From Deltaproteobacteria bacterium (lineage in GTDB: Bacteria > Acidobacteriota > Thermoanaerobaculia > Multivoradales > JAHZIX01): a DNA stretch of 64,000 bases. Within the stretch, counting starts at the first letter, position 1. The number at the start of each line of letters is the position of its first letter. The stretch is taken from positions 62,001-126,000 of the forward strand of contig JAHZIX010000052.1 in the NCBI GenBank assembly GCA_022601195.1. The letters run 5' to 3'. Positions 25,921 through 34,937 of the stretch are shown piece after piece. The notes under the pieces were generated by a model. That model saw only the letters and a list, made by a program, of their open reading frames with translations, searched no databases and was not told the origin of the DNA. A program made the position numbers and the translations under genes.

Positions 25921-27270
25921 TTAGAGATAGGTCTCCAGCTCTTTCCAAGGATCCGTCTCCAATGCCTTCTTGATGTGAACCATAAAATGGTCCGCATCTG
26001 AACCATCGATAAGGCGATGATCGAAGGTAAGGGCGAAATAACACATGGTTCGGATCGCCAAGGCGTCTGCACCATCCGGATCGGTGACCACGATCGGTCT
26101 CTTCTCCACCGCTCCGATACCCAGAATCGCCACTTGAGGCTGATTGATCACAGGGGTCCCAAAGAGACTTCCGAAGACTCCTGGATTTGTAATAGTGAAG
26201 GTACCTTTCTGAATCTCATCCGGCTTCATACGTTTCGTGCGAGCTCGATCCGCCAAGTCGTTGGCTTGCTGAGCCAGGCCGGAGAGGCTCAATTGGTCCG
26301 CATTGCGAAGCACCGGTACGATGAGACCATGATCCAGAGCCACGGCCATGCCGAGGTTGATGTCTTTTTTGTAGACGATATTGGTCCCGTCAATGGCCGC
26401 ATTGAGCTGAGGAAAAGCACGCAGCGCACCACAAACCGCTTTGAAAATAAAGGGCATATAGGTCAGCTTCGTACCATTCGCCTCGAGAAACCTCTTCTTG
26501 ACCCGGTTTCGAACCGAGGCGACGCGGGTCATATCTACGTGGAACACCGATGTCACGTGAGCCGAGGTGGCCTTGGAGTAGGCCATGTGTGCCGCCGTGA
26601 TCTGGCGGATCTTGCTCATCGGCTCGATGGTGACATTCTCATCGGCACCATAGGCGGCAACCTGAAAACCTCCGACCGGTCGCCCTTGGCCCGCTGGCGG
26701 AACGGCGCTGGGAGCCGCCGCCGGAGTGCTCGACCGCGTCTCTAAGTAGGCGAGTATGTCCGTTTTGGTCACCCGCCCATGAATTCCCGTACCGGTGAGC
26801 TGGGCCAGGTCGACTCCCTCTTTCGCGGCAATGTTCCGTACCAAAGGGCTAGAAAACCGTCGCAGCCTATCCTCCAGGGGGGACAGGGAAGTGCTCTCTG
26901 AAGCTGCTGCGTCCGCAACGGCGGCGGCCTCAGAGGCCTCCGGGGCTGCGGTCGATGCTGGGGAGGCAGGTTCCGACGCCGAGCCCGCCCCAGGGGAAGC
27001 AGCAGTGGCCGAGCCACCCCCAACCTGCTCTCCCGGCTCACCAACATAGGCCACGACTTGGTTGACCGGTACCGTTTCCCCTCCCTGACTGTCCACCTGA
27101 ATGAGGACTCCCGTCGCCGGGCTGGGGATCTCGGCATCCACCTTGTCAGTGGAAATTTCAAAAAGGGGTTGGTCCCGCTCGATCTTCTCGCCTACCTTCA
27201 CTAACCAGCGAGTAATAGTGCCTTCAGCAATGGACTCCCCCATCTGGGGCATGACGACTTCGGTAGCCAT
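25921..27270 (-). CDS. 2-oxoacid dehydrogenase E2 (dihydrolipoamide acyltransferase)
   Basis: 449 aa. Lipoyl domain 1-80 with the lipoylated lysine in STDKVDAEIPSPATG (K43). An Ala/Pro/Glu-rich linker follows, then the E3-binding domain SPLVRNIAAKEGVDL...GRVTKTDI (about 140-175), and the acyltransferase core ending TFDHRLIDGSDAD with catalytic His/Asp. It is the core of 2-oxoglutarate or branched-chain 2-oxoacid dehydrogenase; the sequence alone does not decide and no E1 is in the window. AGGAG precedes the ATG. It is 9 bp after lpd and probably cotranscribed. Confidence 0.9.
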   Translation of the reverse strand: MATEVVMPQMGESIAEGTITRWLVKVGEKIERDQPLFEISTDKVDAEIPSPATGVLIQVDSQGGETVPVNQVVAYVGEPGEQVGGGSATAASPGAGSASEPASPASTAAPEASEAAAVADAAASESTSLSPLEDRLRRFSSPLVRNIAAKEGVDLAQLTGTGIHGRVTKTDILAYLETRSSTPAAAPSAVPPAGQGRPVGGFQVAAYGADENVTIEPMSKIRQITAAHMAYSKATSAHVTSVFHVDMTRVASVRNRVKKRFLEANGTKLTYMPFIFKAVCGALRAFPQLNAAIDGTNIVYKKDINLGMAVALDHGLIVPVLRNADQLSLSGLAQQANDLADRARTKRMKPDEIQKGTFTITNPGVFGSLFGTPVINQPQVAILGIGAVEKRPIVVTDPDGADALAIRTMCYFALTFDHRLIDGSDADHFMVHIKKALETDPWKELETYL

Positions 27271-27279
27271 GAATCTCTC

Positions 27280-28680
27280 CTAAATATGAATCGGGTGACC
27301 AAAGGCTGCATGAGCTGCTTCCACTACCGCTTCCGACAAGGTCGGATGGGCGTGCATGGAGCGGAAGAGCTCTTCCGTGGTGGACTCGACCCGCAAGGCC
27401 ACACAGGCCTCGGCGATGAGGTCCGTTGCATGAGCACCAATGATGTGGACCCCCAAGAGCTCATCGTATTGAGTCTCCCGGACGACCTTGACGAAACCTT
27501 CTGCCTTGCCCAGGATCACCGCCTTGGCCAAGGCGGTGAACGGGAACTTGCCGACGGCAACTTCGTACCCACGCTGACGAGCTTCCGCCTCGGTCAAACC
27601 AACGCTTGCCACTTCCGGCTCGCAGTAGGTACAGGACGGTACGTGGTCGTAATTGAGAGGCCTCGCTTCCTCGCCGGCCATATGCTCCACAGCAAGAATG
27701 CCCTCGCTGGAGGCGACGTGAGCCAACCAGGGGGTATCCACGACATCACCGATGGCGTAGACGTTGGGTACCGCGGTCTGCATGTACTCATTGACCTGCA
27801 AATATCCCTTTTCGAGACCGACCCCCAGATCCTCGAGACCGAGATCCTGGGATACCGGCGCTCTCCCCACCGCTACCAATAGGGTCTCCGCCTCCAACTC
27901 CCGGGTCTCGCCGTCTTGGCCCTTGATGGCCAAACGCAATAGCTCGCCGGAGGTATCCACCGCCATCAGCTGAGAGCTGGTGCGGACGTCGACCCCCCGT
28001 TTCTTGAGCACTCGGCCCAATTCCTTGGAGACCTCTTCGTCTTCGATCGGCAGGACTCTCGGGAGCATCTCCAACAAGGTCACCTTCGAGCCGAAGGAGG
28101 TGAAAATCGAAGCAAACTCAGTTCCTACCGCTCCAGCCCCCAACACCACGAGGGATTCGGGCACCCGATCGAGGCTCAGGATGTGATCTGAGTTGAGAAT
28201 GCGCTGACCATCCGACGGAGCGAGACCGATCTCCCGGGGCACGGAGCCCGTAGCGATCAAGATGTGTCGCGTCGAGACGCTACGGCGCTCCCCATCTTTC
28301 TCGATCTCGACCCGATTGGCCCCCACCAAGCGACCTCGACCGGTGAGAATTTGCACTTTGTTCTTCTTGAACAGGTACTCGATTCCCCGAGCATTCTTGT
28401 CCACGACCTTTTGTTTTCGAGCCTGTGCCCGGACCATATCGAGAGCGGGAGAAGCCACTTCGATGCCCAGCTTGGAAGCAGAGCGAATGCCATCCAGCAC
28501 TTCTGCAGTATGGAGCAGCGCCTTGGTGGGAATACAACCGCGATGCAGGCAGGTTCCCCCCAGCTTCGGGTCCTTCTCCACCACTGCGGTCTTGAGACCT
28601 AGTTGAGCAGCACGGATCGCCGCCACGTATCCCCCCGGACCACTGCCGAGGACGACGAGATCGAACTCCGTCTCAGCCAT
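27280..28680 (-). CDS. lpdA: Dihydrolipoyl dehydrogenase (E3)
   Basis: 466 aa. FAD-binding GSGPGGYVAAIRAAQLG, redox disulfide GGTCLHRGC (C44, C49), NAD-binding GAGAVGTEFASIF and the C-terminal interface HAHPTLSEAVVEA with the catalytic His-Glu pair. It reoxidises the lipoyl group of E2 and reduces NAD+. GGAG sits five bases before the ATG. First gene of the E3-E2 unit. Confidence 0.95.
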   Translation of the reverse strand: MAETEFDLVVLGSGPGGYVAAIRAAQLGLKTAVVEKDPKLGGTCLHRGCIPTKALLHTAEVLDGIRSASKLGIEVASPALDMVRAQARKQKVVDKNARGIEYLFKKNKVQILTGRGRLVGANRVEIEKDGERRSVSTRHILIATGSVPREIGLAPSDGQRILNSDHILSLDRVPESLVVLGAGAVGTEFASIFTSFGSKVTLLEMLPRVLPIEDEEVSKELGRVLKKRGVDVRTSSQLMAVDTSGELLRLAIKGQDGETRELEAETLLVAVGRAPVSQDLGLEDLGVGLEKGYLQVNEYMQTAVPNVYAIGDVVDTPWLAHVASSEGILAVEHMAGEEARPLNYDHVPSCTYCEPEVASVGLTEAEARQRGYEVAVGKFPFTALAKAVILGKAEGFVKVVRETQYDELLGVHIIGAHATDLIAEACVALRVESTTEELFRSMHAHPTLSEAVVEAAHAAFGHPIHI

Positions 28681-28860
28681 CGAAGCTCCTGTCTATCGGT
28701 TGGTTGTTTTCAAGGTCTGTCTTCATGATCTATCTTCACATCCAAAATTCGGTGTCGACTTTTGCTGTCTATTCTCACTGTTATTCGAGCCGTACTTTCC
28801 ATGATGGCTACCTGGATGCCACCAGGACGTCACCGGCAGGCTAGCTTCACCGAGACGACC

Positions 28861-29751
28861 CTATGCCGAGTTCTCATGCCGTTGGCGTCCATCGCCTTCG
28901 AGAGGTACCGCCGCAAGCCGTCCGGGCTTCGCCTCCACGAGATGTCCCCAAGGCAACTCCGGATCGTGCTCGAAAATACACAGCCATTTCTCTTCGGCCG
29001 CCTGAGGAAGCAACTTGCGCTTGTTCTCCAGAGTCCTCAAGGGGTAAAGATCGTAGCCCATGACCCAAGGAAAGGGGACGTGGGCCGAGGTTGGCACTAA
29101 GTCTGCCAAGAAAATCCCCTTGTCTCCCTCTCCCCCGTCGAGGAAAACCACGCACATATCCGCATTGTGACCGGGAGTAGGGACCGCTCGGACTCCGTCG
29201 AATGGGATCCCCTCATCATCGAAGAGCTCGACGACGCCGGCCTCGAAAAGCGGTTCCCAATTGCGCGGATCGTAGCTCGCTCGGTCCCGCTCGTTGGGAT
29301 GTCTAGCGTGTTCCACCTCTCCCCTCTGCAACCAGTAGCGGGCCTTGGGAAAGGTGGGCACCAACTTCCCGCCAGCCTCTCGAGCGTTCCATCCACTGTG
29401 GTCGAAATGGAGATGGCTGAGCAGGACATGAGTGATGTCGCCCAGCTCATAACCAGCCTGGCGAATCTGCTCCGGCAAACGGCTTGCGTTTTCCTCTAAA
29501 CCAAAGATTTTGCGGAACTTAGCGTCGTTCTTGTCGCCGATACCGGTGTCTACCAGTAGCAACTCGTTGCCCTTCTCCACCAGGAGACAATTCGTCACCA
29601 TGGAGATCCGATTTAGCTCGTCGGCGGGTTTTTTCCTCTCCCAAAGCGGTTTCGGAACGACCCCGAACATGGCTCCGCCATCGAGACGAAAACCACCGTC
29701 GTTGACGAGGCGGAGCTCGAGATTTCCGAGCTGATGAGTATCCACGGCCAT
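28861..29751 (-). CDS. Metallo-beta-lactamase-fold hydrolase
   Basis: 296 aa without signal peptide. The metal motif SHLHFDHSGW is intact, with further ligands in PTPGHNADM and a terminal FEHDPELPWG. The layout (N-terminal beta strands, LVDTGIGD) fits the lactonase or hydrolase branch of the fold rather than an antibiotic-degrading enzyme. The substrate is unknown. It is divergent from the patatin gene. Confidence 0.85.
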   Translation of the reverse strand: MAVDTHQLGNLELRLVNDGGFRLDGGAMFGVVPKPLWERKKPADELNRISMVTNCLLVEKGNELLLVDTGIGDKNDAKFRKIFGLEENASRLPEQIRQAGYELGDITHVLLSHLHFDHSGWNAREAGGKLVPTFPKARYWLQRGEVEHARHPNERDRASYDPRNWEPLFEAGVVELFDDEGIPFDGVRAVPTPGHNADMCVVFLDGGEGDKGIFLADLVPTSAHVPFPWVMGYDLYPLRTLENKRKLLPQAAEEKWLCIFEHDPELPWGHLVEAKPGRLAAVPLEGDGRQRHENSA

Positions 29752-29844
29752 AAGGGACGAAGTGTACCCGATCGGCTCTCACCGGTCGAGACTGGTAGGA
29801 TCTCCCCACTCCAGGCCAGAAACCACCAATCGCGACACCCAACT

Positions 29845-31023
29845 ATGAGCCCCAAAAAGAATTCAGAGAAGCCTGCCCTCACCGAACAAACTTCGCCCGC
29901 CGACCTCGCTGTCGTGCTCAGCGGTGGCGGTGCGAGAGCGGCCTACCAAGTGGGCCTTCTGCGAGGCCTCGGCAGAATCTTGCCCAAAGCTCGCATTCCC
30001 ATTGTCACCGGCGTTTCCGCCGGCGGCATCAACGCTGCCTTCCTGGCCGCACACCCGGGGCCCATTTCCGAAGCGGCGGAAGACCTGACGGAGATCTGGT
30101 CGCAGCTGCAAGTGGAAGATGTCTTCCGGGTCGACACGGCGACTCTCTCCGCCAACTTCGCCCGTTGGATTGGGCAACTCACCACCGGGGGATCCCGTAT
30201 CGCACCCAAGGTGAGAGGACTGGTGAACACCAGCCCCTTAGACTCCCTGCTGCGGCGCATGCTCAAGACCGTGGATGGTGAAATCATCGGGATCGAGCGA
30301 AATCTCGATCGGGGACACCTTCAAGCCCTCGCTTTGACGACCATCTCCTACAACACGGGACAAACCCTCACCTGGGTCGAAGGGTCCGATATCCGCACCT
30401 GGGAACGGCCCATGAGGCAAAGTCGCCAGATACGGATGACCGTCGACCACGTCATGGCGTCCGCAGCCCTGCCGCTGCTTTTTCCCGCTATCCAGCTCGG
30501 TCGGCAATGGCATGGGGATGGGGGAATTCGACTCTCGGCTCCCCTCTCTCCAGCGATTCATCTAGGCGCCCGAAGGATCCTCGTCGTGTCGACCCGATAC
30601 CAGGCTTCCTCTCAGGAAGCGTCGGAATCGACCATTACCGGCTATCCACCACCGGCTCAAATTCTCGGTAAGTTACTCAATTCCGTCTTTCTGGACCTCA
30701 TCGACCAGGATGTCAGCCGCCTGCGGCGAGTCAACGAGCTCATCGAGCGTATTCCCGAGGAAGATCGGAAGCCGTTCAAGCTGATCGAGACACTGATCTT
30801 GCGTCCATCAGAAGATCTCGGCCGGTTGGCGGGAGAGTTCGAGCCAAAGTTGCCGAGGGCCTTCCGGTTCCTCACCCGTAGCCTGGGCACCCGCGAGACG
30901 TCGAGCCCGGACTTTCTCAGCATGCTGATGTTCCAGCCGGACTACCTGAGCCGCCTGATCGCCATTGGAGAGCGGGATGCCGAAGCAAAAAAGGCCGAGA
31001 TCATTGCCTTGATGACCCCCTGA
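29845..31023 (+). CDS. Patatin-like phospholipase
   Basis: 392 aa from ATG 29845; an upstream in-frame stretch overlaps the divergent gene. The oxyanion motif SGGGARAAY and nucleophile GVSAG (S58) are followed by the dyad Asp in HGDGGIRLSAP. DUF3336-type and membrane segments are absent, so this is a soluble or peripheral enzyme of the bacterial patatin group. It would hydrolyse acyl esters of lipids. Confidence 0.9.
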   Translation: MSPKKNSEKPALTEQTSPADLAVVLSGGGARAAYQVGLLRGLGRILPKARIPIVTGVSAGGINAAFLAAHPGPISEAAEDLTEIWSQLQVEDVFRVDTATLSANFARWIGQLTTGGSRIAPKVRGLVNTSPLDSLLRRMLKTVDGEIIGIERNLDRGHLQALALTTISYNTGQTLTWVEGSDIRTWERPMRQSRQIRMTVDHVMASAALPLLFPAIQLGRQWHGDGGIRLSAPLSPAIHLGARRILVVSTRYQASSQEASESTITGYPPPAQILGKLLNSVFLDLIDQDVSRLRRVNELIERIPEEDRKPFKLIETLILRPSEDLGRLAGEFEPKLPRAFRFLTRSLGTRETSSPDFLSMLMFQPDYLSRLIAIGERDAEAKKAEIIALMTP

Positions 31024-31131
31024 GCCTCGCTGGATCTCGATTTTCCCGCCACCCAGATGTGCTTGCGGTGATCGAAGATAGCCAACTAAACTTAGCGCGC
31101 CAAAGAACAAGCAATTCCAAGGAGTTTCCAT

Positions 31132-32055
31132 ATGAAAAGCATCGGCTACGACAAACCTCTCTTTGTTCAGCCCTTTGACCACCGAGGTAGCTTTACCAAG
31201 AAATTTTTTCAACTAGCCGGAGCCCCGGTGATCTCCGCGACCCAAGACCAACGAAGCAACATCGCCGAGGTCAAGATGCTGATCTACCGAGGCTTGCTCC
31301 GCGCCATCGAAATGGGAGTACCCCGAGAAACGGTCGGTATTCTGGTCGATTCGGAATTTGGCAACCAAGTGCATCTAGATGCCCGAGCGCAAGGCATCAA
31401 CCGGTCCGTTTGCGTCGAGAAGAGTGGCCAGAAGCTATTTGATTTCGAATACGGAAGCCGTTGGCAAGACCATCTCCGCTTCGTCGACCCGGACATCGTC
31501 AAGTGCCTGGTGCGGTTCCACCCCAAAGACGATCCCGTCGCCAACCGAGAACAGGCAACCCGCCTCAGGATGCTCTCCGACTTCATCCACGCCAGTAACG
31601 ATGCCTACTTGATGTTCGAGCTTCTGGTGCCAGCCTTGACGGCGGAAGAGGCTGCCATGGGCTCTCGCTACGATACGGAGGTCCGGCCTCAACGGATGAT
31701 CGAGGCCATTCATCAGCTGCAGGACTTCGGAGTCGAGCCGGACATCTGGAAGATCGAGGGCCTCGAGACCCGCGAGCAAGCAACCGCTGTCGCTGCCGCT
31801 ACCCGTCGCGGCGAAGAGCGCAGCCGAGTCGGCAACATTCTCCTCGGCCGTGGCTCCAATAAGGAACAGGTACACAAATGGCTCGCCGTGGCAGCACCGG
31901 TGGAAAGCTATATCGGCTTTGCCGTCGGCCGGACCAACTTCGCTCAGCCAGTCAAGGAATTCATCGCCGACCCCTCGAAAGAGGAAGCAGCCATCGAGAC
32001 CATTGCCGCCAATTACAAGGGATGCGTCGACGTCTGGCAGGCCGCCAAGGGATAG
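31132..32055 (+). CDS. DUF2090 protein, IolC C-terminal aldolase-like domain
   Basis: 307 aa. It aligns by eye with the C-terminal half of myo-inositol IolC/IolJ-type proteins: QPFDHRGSF at the start, YDTEVRPQRMIEAI, GVEPDIWKIEGLE and GFAVGRTNF near the end. In such enzymes this region splits 2-deoxy-5-keto-gluconate 6-phosphate. Here the kinase half is missing and no inositol genes are close, so the substrate is uncertain. AAGGAG precedes the ATG by seven bases. Confidence 0.8.
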   Translation: MKSIGYDKPLFVQPFDHRGSFTKKFFQLAGAPVISATQDQRSNIAEVKMLIYRGLLRAIEMGVPRETVGILVDSEFGNQVHLDARAQGINRSVCVEKSGQKLFDFEYGSRWQDHLRFVDPDIVKCLVRFHPKDDPVANREQATRLRMLSDFIHASNDAYLMFELLVPALTAEEAAMGSRYDTEVRPQRMIEAIHQLQDFGVEPDIWKIEGLETREQATAVAAATRRGEERSRVGNILLGRGSNKEQVHKWLAVAAPVESYIGFAVGRTNFAQPVKEFIADPSKEEAAIETIAANYKGCVDVWQAAKG

Positions 32056-32102
32056 CGAGCCCCAAGGAGAAATCAGCCCCAGGGAGAAAGCAACAACGAG
32101 CG

Positions 32103-32119
32103 GGTCCGTTGGACCGTTT
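32103..32119 (+). terminator. Weak terminator-like hairpin after the DUF2090 gene
   Basis: GGTCC-GTT-GGACC (32103-32115) followed by GTTTCT. A short stem with a short U-tract; it would separate the DUF2090 gene from the VapBC pair. Confidence 0.35.
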
Positions 32120-32238
32120 CTAGCCGTTCCCGGCGATCTGGAGATCGGGTCGACCTTGACACCTCTGGGTGAAGCGGATAGCTTCGTCTTACCGAGTTCT
32201 TACCGCTCTCATCAGGGGTATCCGGAAAGGCATCGACC

Positions 32239-32490
32239 ATGACTTACACCAAGCTCTCCACCAAAGGCCAGCTGGTTCTACCCAAAGAAGTCCGAGAACG
32301 GCATGGGTGGGCACCTGGCACCGCCTTCGAGATCGAAGATCAGGGGAGTTGCATCGTCCTACGGCCAGCACCATTCGTGGCCGAAGTGAGCCTCGATGAG
32401 CTCTTCGGTTGTGCTGGCTATGGGGGGCCGCCCAAGAGTCTCGAGGAGATGGACGAGGCGATCGCCGAGGGAGCCCGCCAGAGACCGTGA
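32239..32490 (+). CDS. vapB: AbrB/MazE-type antitoxin of a VapBC pair
   Basis: 83 aa. The swapped-hairpin DNA-binding region is MTYTKLSTKGQLVLPKEVRE followed by GTAFEIED, typical of SpoVT/AbrB antitoxins. The C-terminal part is acidic (SLEEMDEAIAEGA) and would wrap the toxin. It overlaps the toxin gene by GTGA, as expected for coupled translation. VapB-type antitoxins usually repress their own promoter. Confidence 0.88.
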   Translation: MTYTKLSTKGQLVLPKEVRERHGWAPGTAFEIEDQGSCIVLRPAPFVAEVSLDELFGCAGYGGPPKSLEEMDEAIAEGARQRP

Positions 32491-32885
32491 TCGCCCTCGA
32501 TACCAATGTCGTCGTCCGGGTAGTGACCGAGGATGACCCAGAGCAAGCTCGAGCTGCTCGGGAAGCCATGGCCGGGCAAAGCCTCTGGGTGGCGAAAACC
32601 GTGCTACTCGAAACCGAGTGGGTTCTCCGCTACTGCTACAAGCTCGGTAGGAATCCGATCCTCCAAGTCTTCCAGCACCTGTTAGGTTACCCAAAGCTCG
32701 AGGTCGAAGATCGACCGGCGGTCCTCCAAGCCCTCGGTTGGTATGAAGAAGGGCTCGACTTCGCCGATGCTCTTCACCTCTCAGCGAGCCCTCCTCTACA
32801 TCGACTCGCCACCTTCGACAAAGATCTGGTTCGACGAGCCTCCCAGGTAGAGGGCTGTCGGCCCACCGAGTTATTGAATCCGTAG
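32487..32885 (+). CDS. vapC: PIN-domain ribonuclease toxin VapC
   Basis: 132 aa from GTG 32487, which overlaps the antitoxin stop. Acidic residues of the PIN site are visible: Asp in IALDTNVVVR, Glu in LLETEWVLR, Asp in LDFADALHL and Asp in ATFDKDL. It cleaves RNA (tRNA or rRNA in known cases). The pair looks intact. Confidence 0.9.
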   Translation: MIALDTNVVVRVVTEDDPEQARAAREAMAGQSLWVAKTVLLETEWVLRYCYKLGRNPILQVFQHLLGYPKLEVEDRPAVLQALGWYEEGLDFADALHLSASPPLHRLATFDKDLVRRASQVEGCRPTELLNP

Positions 32886-33202
32886 CGCTGTGAGCCGGTG
32901 GCAAGAAAACAGCCCGGTCCTAGGAAGCCGCAACGCTCAGGATGTGGTTTTTCCGAGACGCAAAAATCCCGAGACGAAGAATTCCCAACCGCAGGGCCAA
33001 CAAGACACGGTCTTCCAAAGACACGGTACTCCTAAGACGCGGCATTCCTGGGACCCGGCGCCTGCCAGTCACAGTGAGCCCAAAGTACAGTGAGCCCAAA
33101 GTACAGTGAGCCCAAAGTACAGTGAGCCCAAAGTACAGTGAGCCCAAAGTACAGTGAGCCCAAGGTACAGTGAGCCGAAGAGCCCCTGAGTCGTCGACAC
33201 CT
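32886..33202. other. 317-bp non-coding gap rich in short repeats
   Basis: Begins after vapC. Positions about 32950-33055 show degenerate units of about 17 bp around a GA(G/C)ACG(C/A)... core (for example AGACACGGTCTTCC, AGACACGGTACTCC, AGACGCGGCATTCC). They are followed by the perfect 16-bp repeats listed separately and then the start of the TrmH-like gene. Confidence 0.55.
33071..33179. repeat. 16-bp tandem repeat, six full copies plus one partial
   Basis: The unit ACAGTGAGCCCAAAGT starts at 33071, 33087, 33103, 33119 and 33135 unchanged. The sixth copy (33151) has AAGGT instead of AAAGT, and a partial seventh begins at 33167. The array ends 23 bases before the trmH-like ATG, so it would form part of its leader or promoter. 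There are no spacers, so this is not CRISPR. Confidence 0.95.
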
Positions 33203-33865
33203 ATGAAACCAGATAGATTTCATCGTCTGAAAGCGGTCCTGGACCGGCGCCAGCCGGATCTGACGGTGTTGATGGAGAATGTCCACAAAGGGCACAACTT
33301 TGCTGCTGTGCTGCGCTCCTGCGATGCCGTCGGCATGCTTTCGGCCCACGCCGTCCTGCCCACCGGTCACCTGCCATCCCATAGAAGAATGTCCGCCGCT
33401 GGTGCGAAGCGTTGGATTGAAGTTCATACCCACACTCGGTTGGAGCAGGGAGTGGAAGTGGTCCGAGGCCGAGGGATGCAGTTGCTCGCTGCCCACCTCT
33501 CCCCTCGAGCCGTCGACTACCGGGAGGTGGACTACACTCAACCGACAGCGATCCTACTGGGCCAGGAAAAGGATGGGGTTACCCAAGAGGCCATCGAATC
33601 TTGCGATGGCGAGATCGTCATTCCCATGGAGGGCATGGTCGGTTCTCTCAACGTCTCCGTGGCTGCGGCAGTGATCCTATTCGAGGCCCAGCGGCAGCGG
33701 AGTCAGGCCGGTCTTTATGAGACCCAACGCCTAGAGGAATCAAACTACCAACGGATTCTCTTCGAGTGGGCTTATCCTCGCCTGGCTTCCCTTTGCCAAC
33801 GCCGAGGCGAACCCTACCCACCTCTAGGACCCGATGGCGAGCTGCTGGGGCCGGTCCCCAGATAA
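33203..33865 (+). CDS. TrmH-type RNA 2'-O-methyltransferase (SPOUT)
   Basis: 220 aa from ATG 33203. SPOUT motifs: NVHKGHNFAAVLRSCDAVG (motif 1, with Asn and Arg), AILLGQEKDGVTQEAIESCD (motif 2) and IPMEGMVGSLNVSVAAAVILFEA (motif 3, knot). The last 55 residues resemble the TrmH C-terminal extension. The expected reaction is 2'-O-methylation of G18 in tRNA. The upstream frame from 33170 runs into the tandem repeat and is unlikely. Confidence 0.88.
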   Translation: MKPDRFHRLKAVLDRRQPDLTVLMENVHKGHNFAAVLRSCDAVGMLSAHAVLPTGHLPSHRRMSAAGAKRWIEVHTHTRLEQGVEVVRGRGMQLLAAHLSPRAVDYREVDYTQPTAILLGQEKDGVTQEAIESCDGEIVIPMEGMVGSLNVSVAAAVILFEAQRQRSQAGLYETQRLEESNYQRILFEWAYPRLASLCQRRGEPYPPLGPDGELLGPVPR

Positions 33866-34154
33866 AGACCTTTCGAAACGGTTGCTACGCTCCTGTTCAG
33901 GCTCGCGGGGAAGCGTTGAATAGATCGTTCAGGAGGCTCCTGTAGAAATTTCTTAGCGAATTTGTCGCGAGGCATCGAAGATACCTGGAGGCCCCCTGGG
34001 AGAAGGCGATTCGAAAGCACAGACGGATTCACACTCTGGCGAGGAGCAGAATCGCCATCCGCCAACAGAGTTCCTGTAGGTACGGAGGCGGAGTAGTAGC
34101 TCAGTCAGAAGGAAAGGCAGACGCTCGGTGGAGCGGTCGCGACACCAGGCCTGT

Positions 34155-34745
34155 TCAACCGACCGATTCGAGCCCTAGGCGCTCGAGCAGATTCTTCAGG
34201 ATCCCAGCGGTCAAGCCCCAGATCTGGCGGGAACCCACATGGTAGACCCGCAGAACCTTTTCAGCGCCCTCGATGAGCACCGTCCGGTCTTCCACCATGC
34301 GCGGGTTGGCAAAGGCCGTGAGGGGAACGCGAAAGGCCTCGGCAATCTCTCCCGGATCGATTCGAGGTTCGAAATCCGCCGGCACGGCCCCGACACAAGG
34401 AGTGACCCGAAAACCACTGCTCGCTCCCTTTTCATCCAACGTACCAAGACGCAGCACTCGGTTCGGCTCGAACCCCAGCTCTTCCTGGCTCTCCCGTAAG
34501 GCTGTGCCCCAGGACTCTTCCCCATCTTCCGCGCCACCGCCAGGAAAAGCGATCTGGCTGCGGTGAGTGGGCATCTGGTCGGTGCGGCGAGTCAGCCAGG
34601 TCCAAAGCTCTCCGGCGTCCACGAAAAGGGGCACCAAGACCGCCGCTCGACGCCCCTCCGAAGGCGCCAAGCGCTGGGCTGGAGGTGAGTCGAGGCAGTC
34701 GCGGATCTGAGTGATCCAGCTGGTTCGGGGATCAGCAGTTTTCAC
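34155..34745 (-). CDS. NUDIX hydrolase, CoA pyrophosphatase-like (NudL type)
   Basis: 196 aa. The NUDIX box is intact: G-GAEDG-E-ESWGTAL-REsqEELGF. Just before it is RSQIAFPGG, matching the extra motif of the CoA pyrophosphatase branch. It would hydrolyse CoA or related nucleotides to 3'-phospho-AMP and 4'-phosphopantetheine. The flanking gap 33866-34154 shows nothing recognisable. Confidence 0.9.
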   Translation of the reverse strand: MKTADPRTSWITQIRDCLDSPPAQRLAPSEGRRAAVLVPLFVDAGELWTWLTRRTDQMPTHRSQIAFPGGGAEDGEESWGTALRESQEELGFEPNRVLRLGTLDEKGASSGFRVTPCVGAVPADFEPRIDPGEIAEAFRVPLTAFANPRMVEDRTVLIEGAEKVLRVYHVGSRQIWGLTAGILKNLLERLGLESVG

Positions 34746-34937
34746 GGCGGCTAGGTTACCATCTCTAAGCTCTTTGCAGCCTCGAATTCACTCTCCCCCG
34801 GCCTCAAGTCACCTTTCCTCAGGCGGCTCAGTCCCCTCCGAACCCCGACAGGGAGCGAAGGAAGCGTGAGCCATGGGTGGCACTTCCACTGGGTAGACCA
34901 CACTCTCGAGGTCAGAGCCCGAGCCGTGGTTTTCGAA

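Noticed and set aside
33071..33179. CRISPR array
   Set aside because: Repeats are 16 bp and contiguous, with no spacers and no cas genes nearby.
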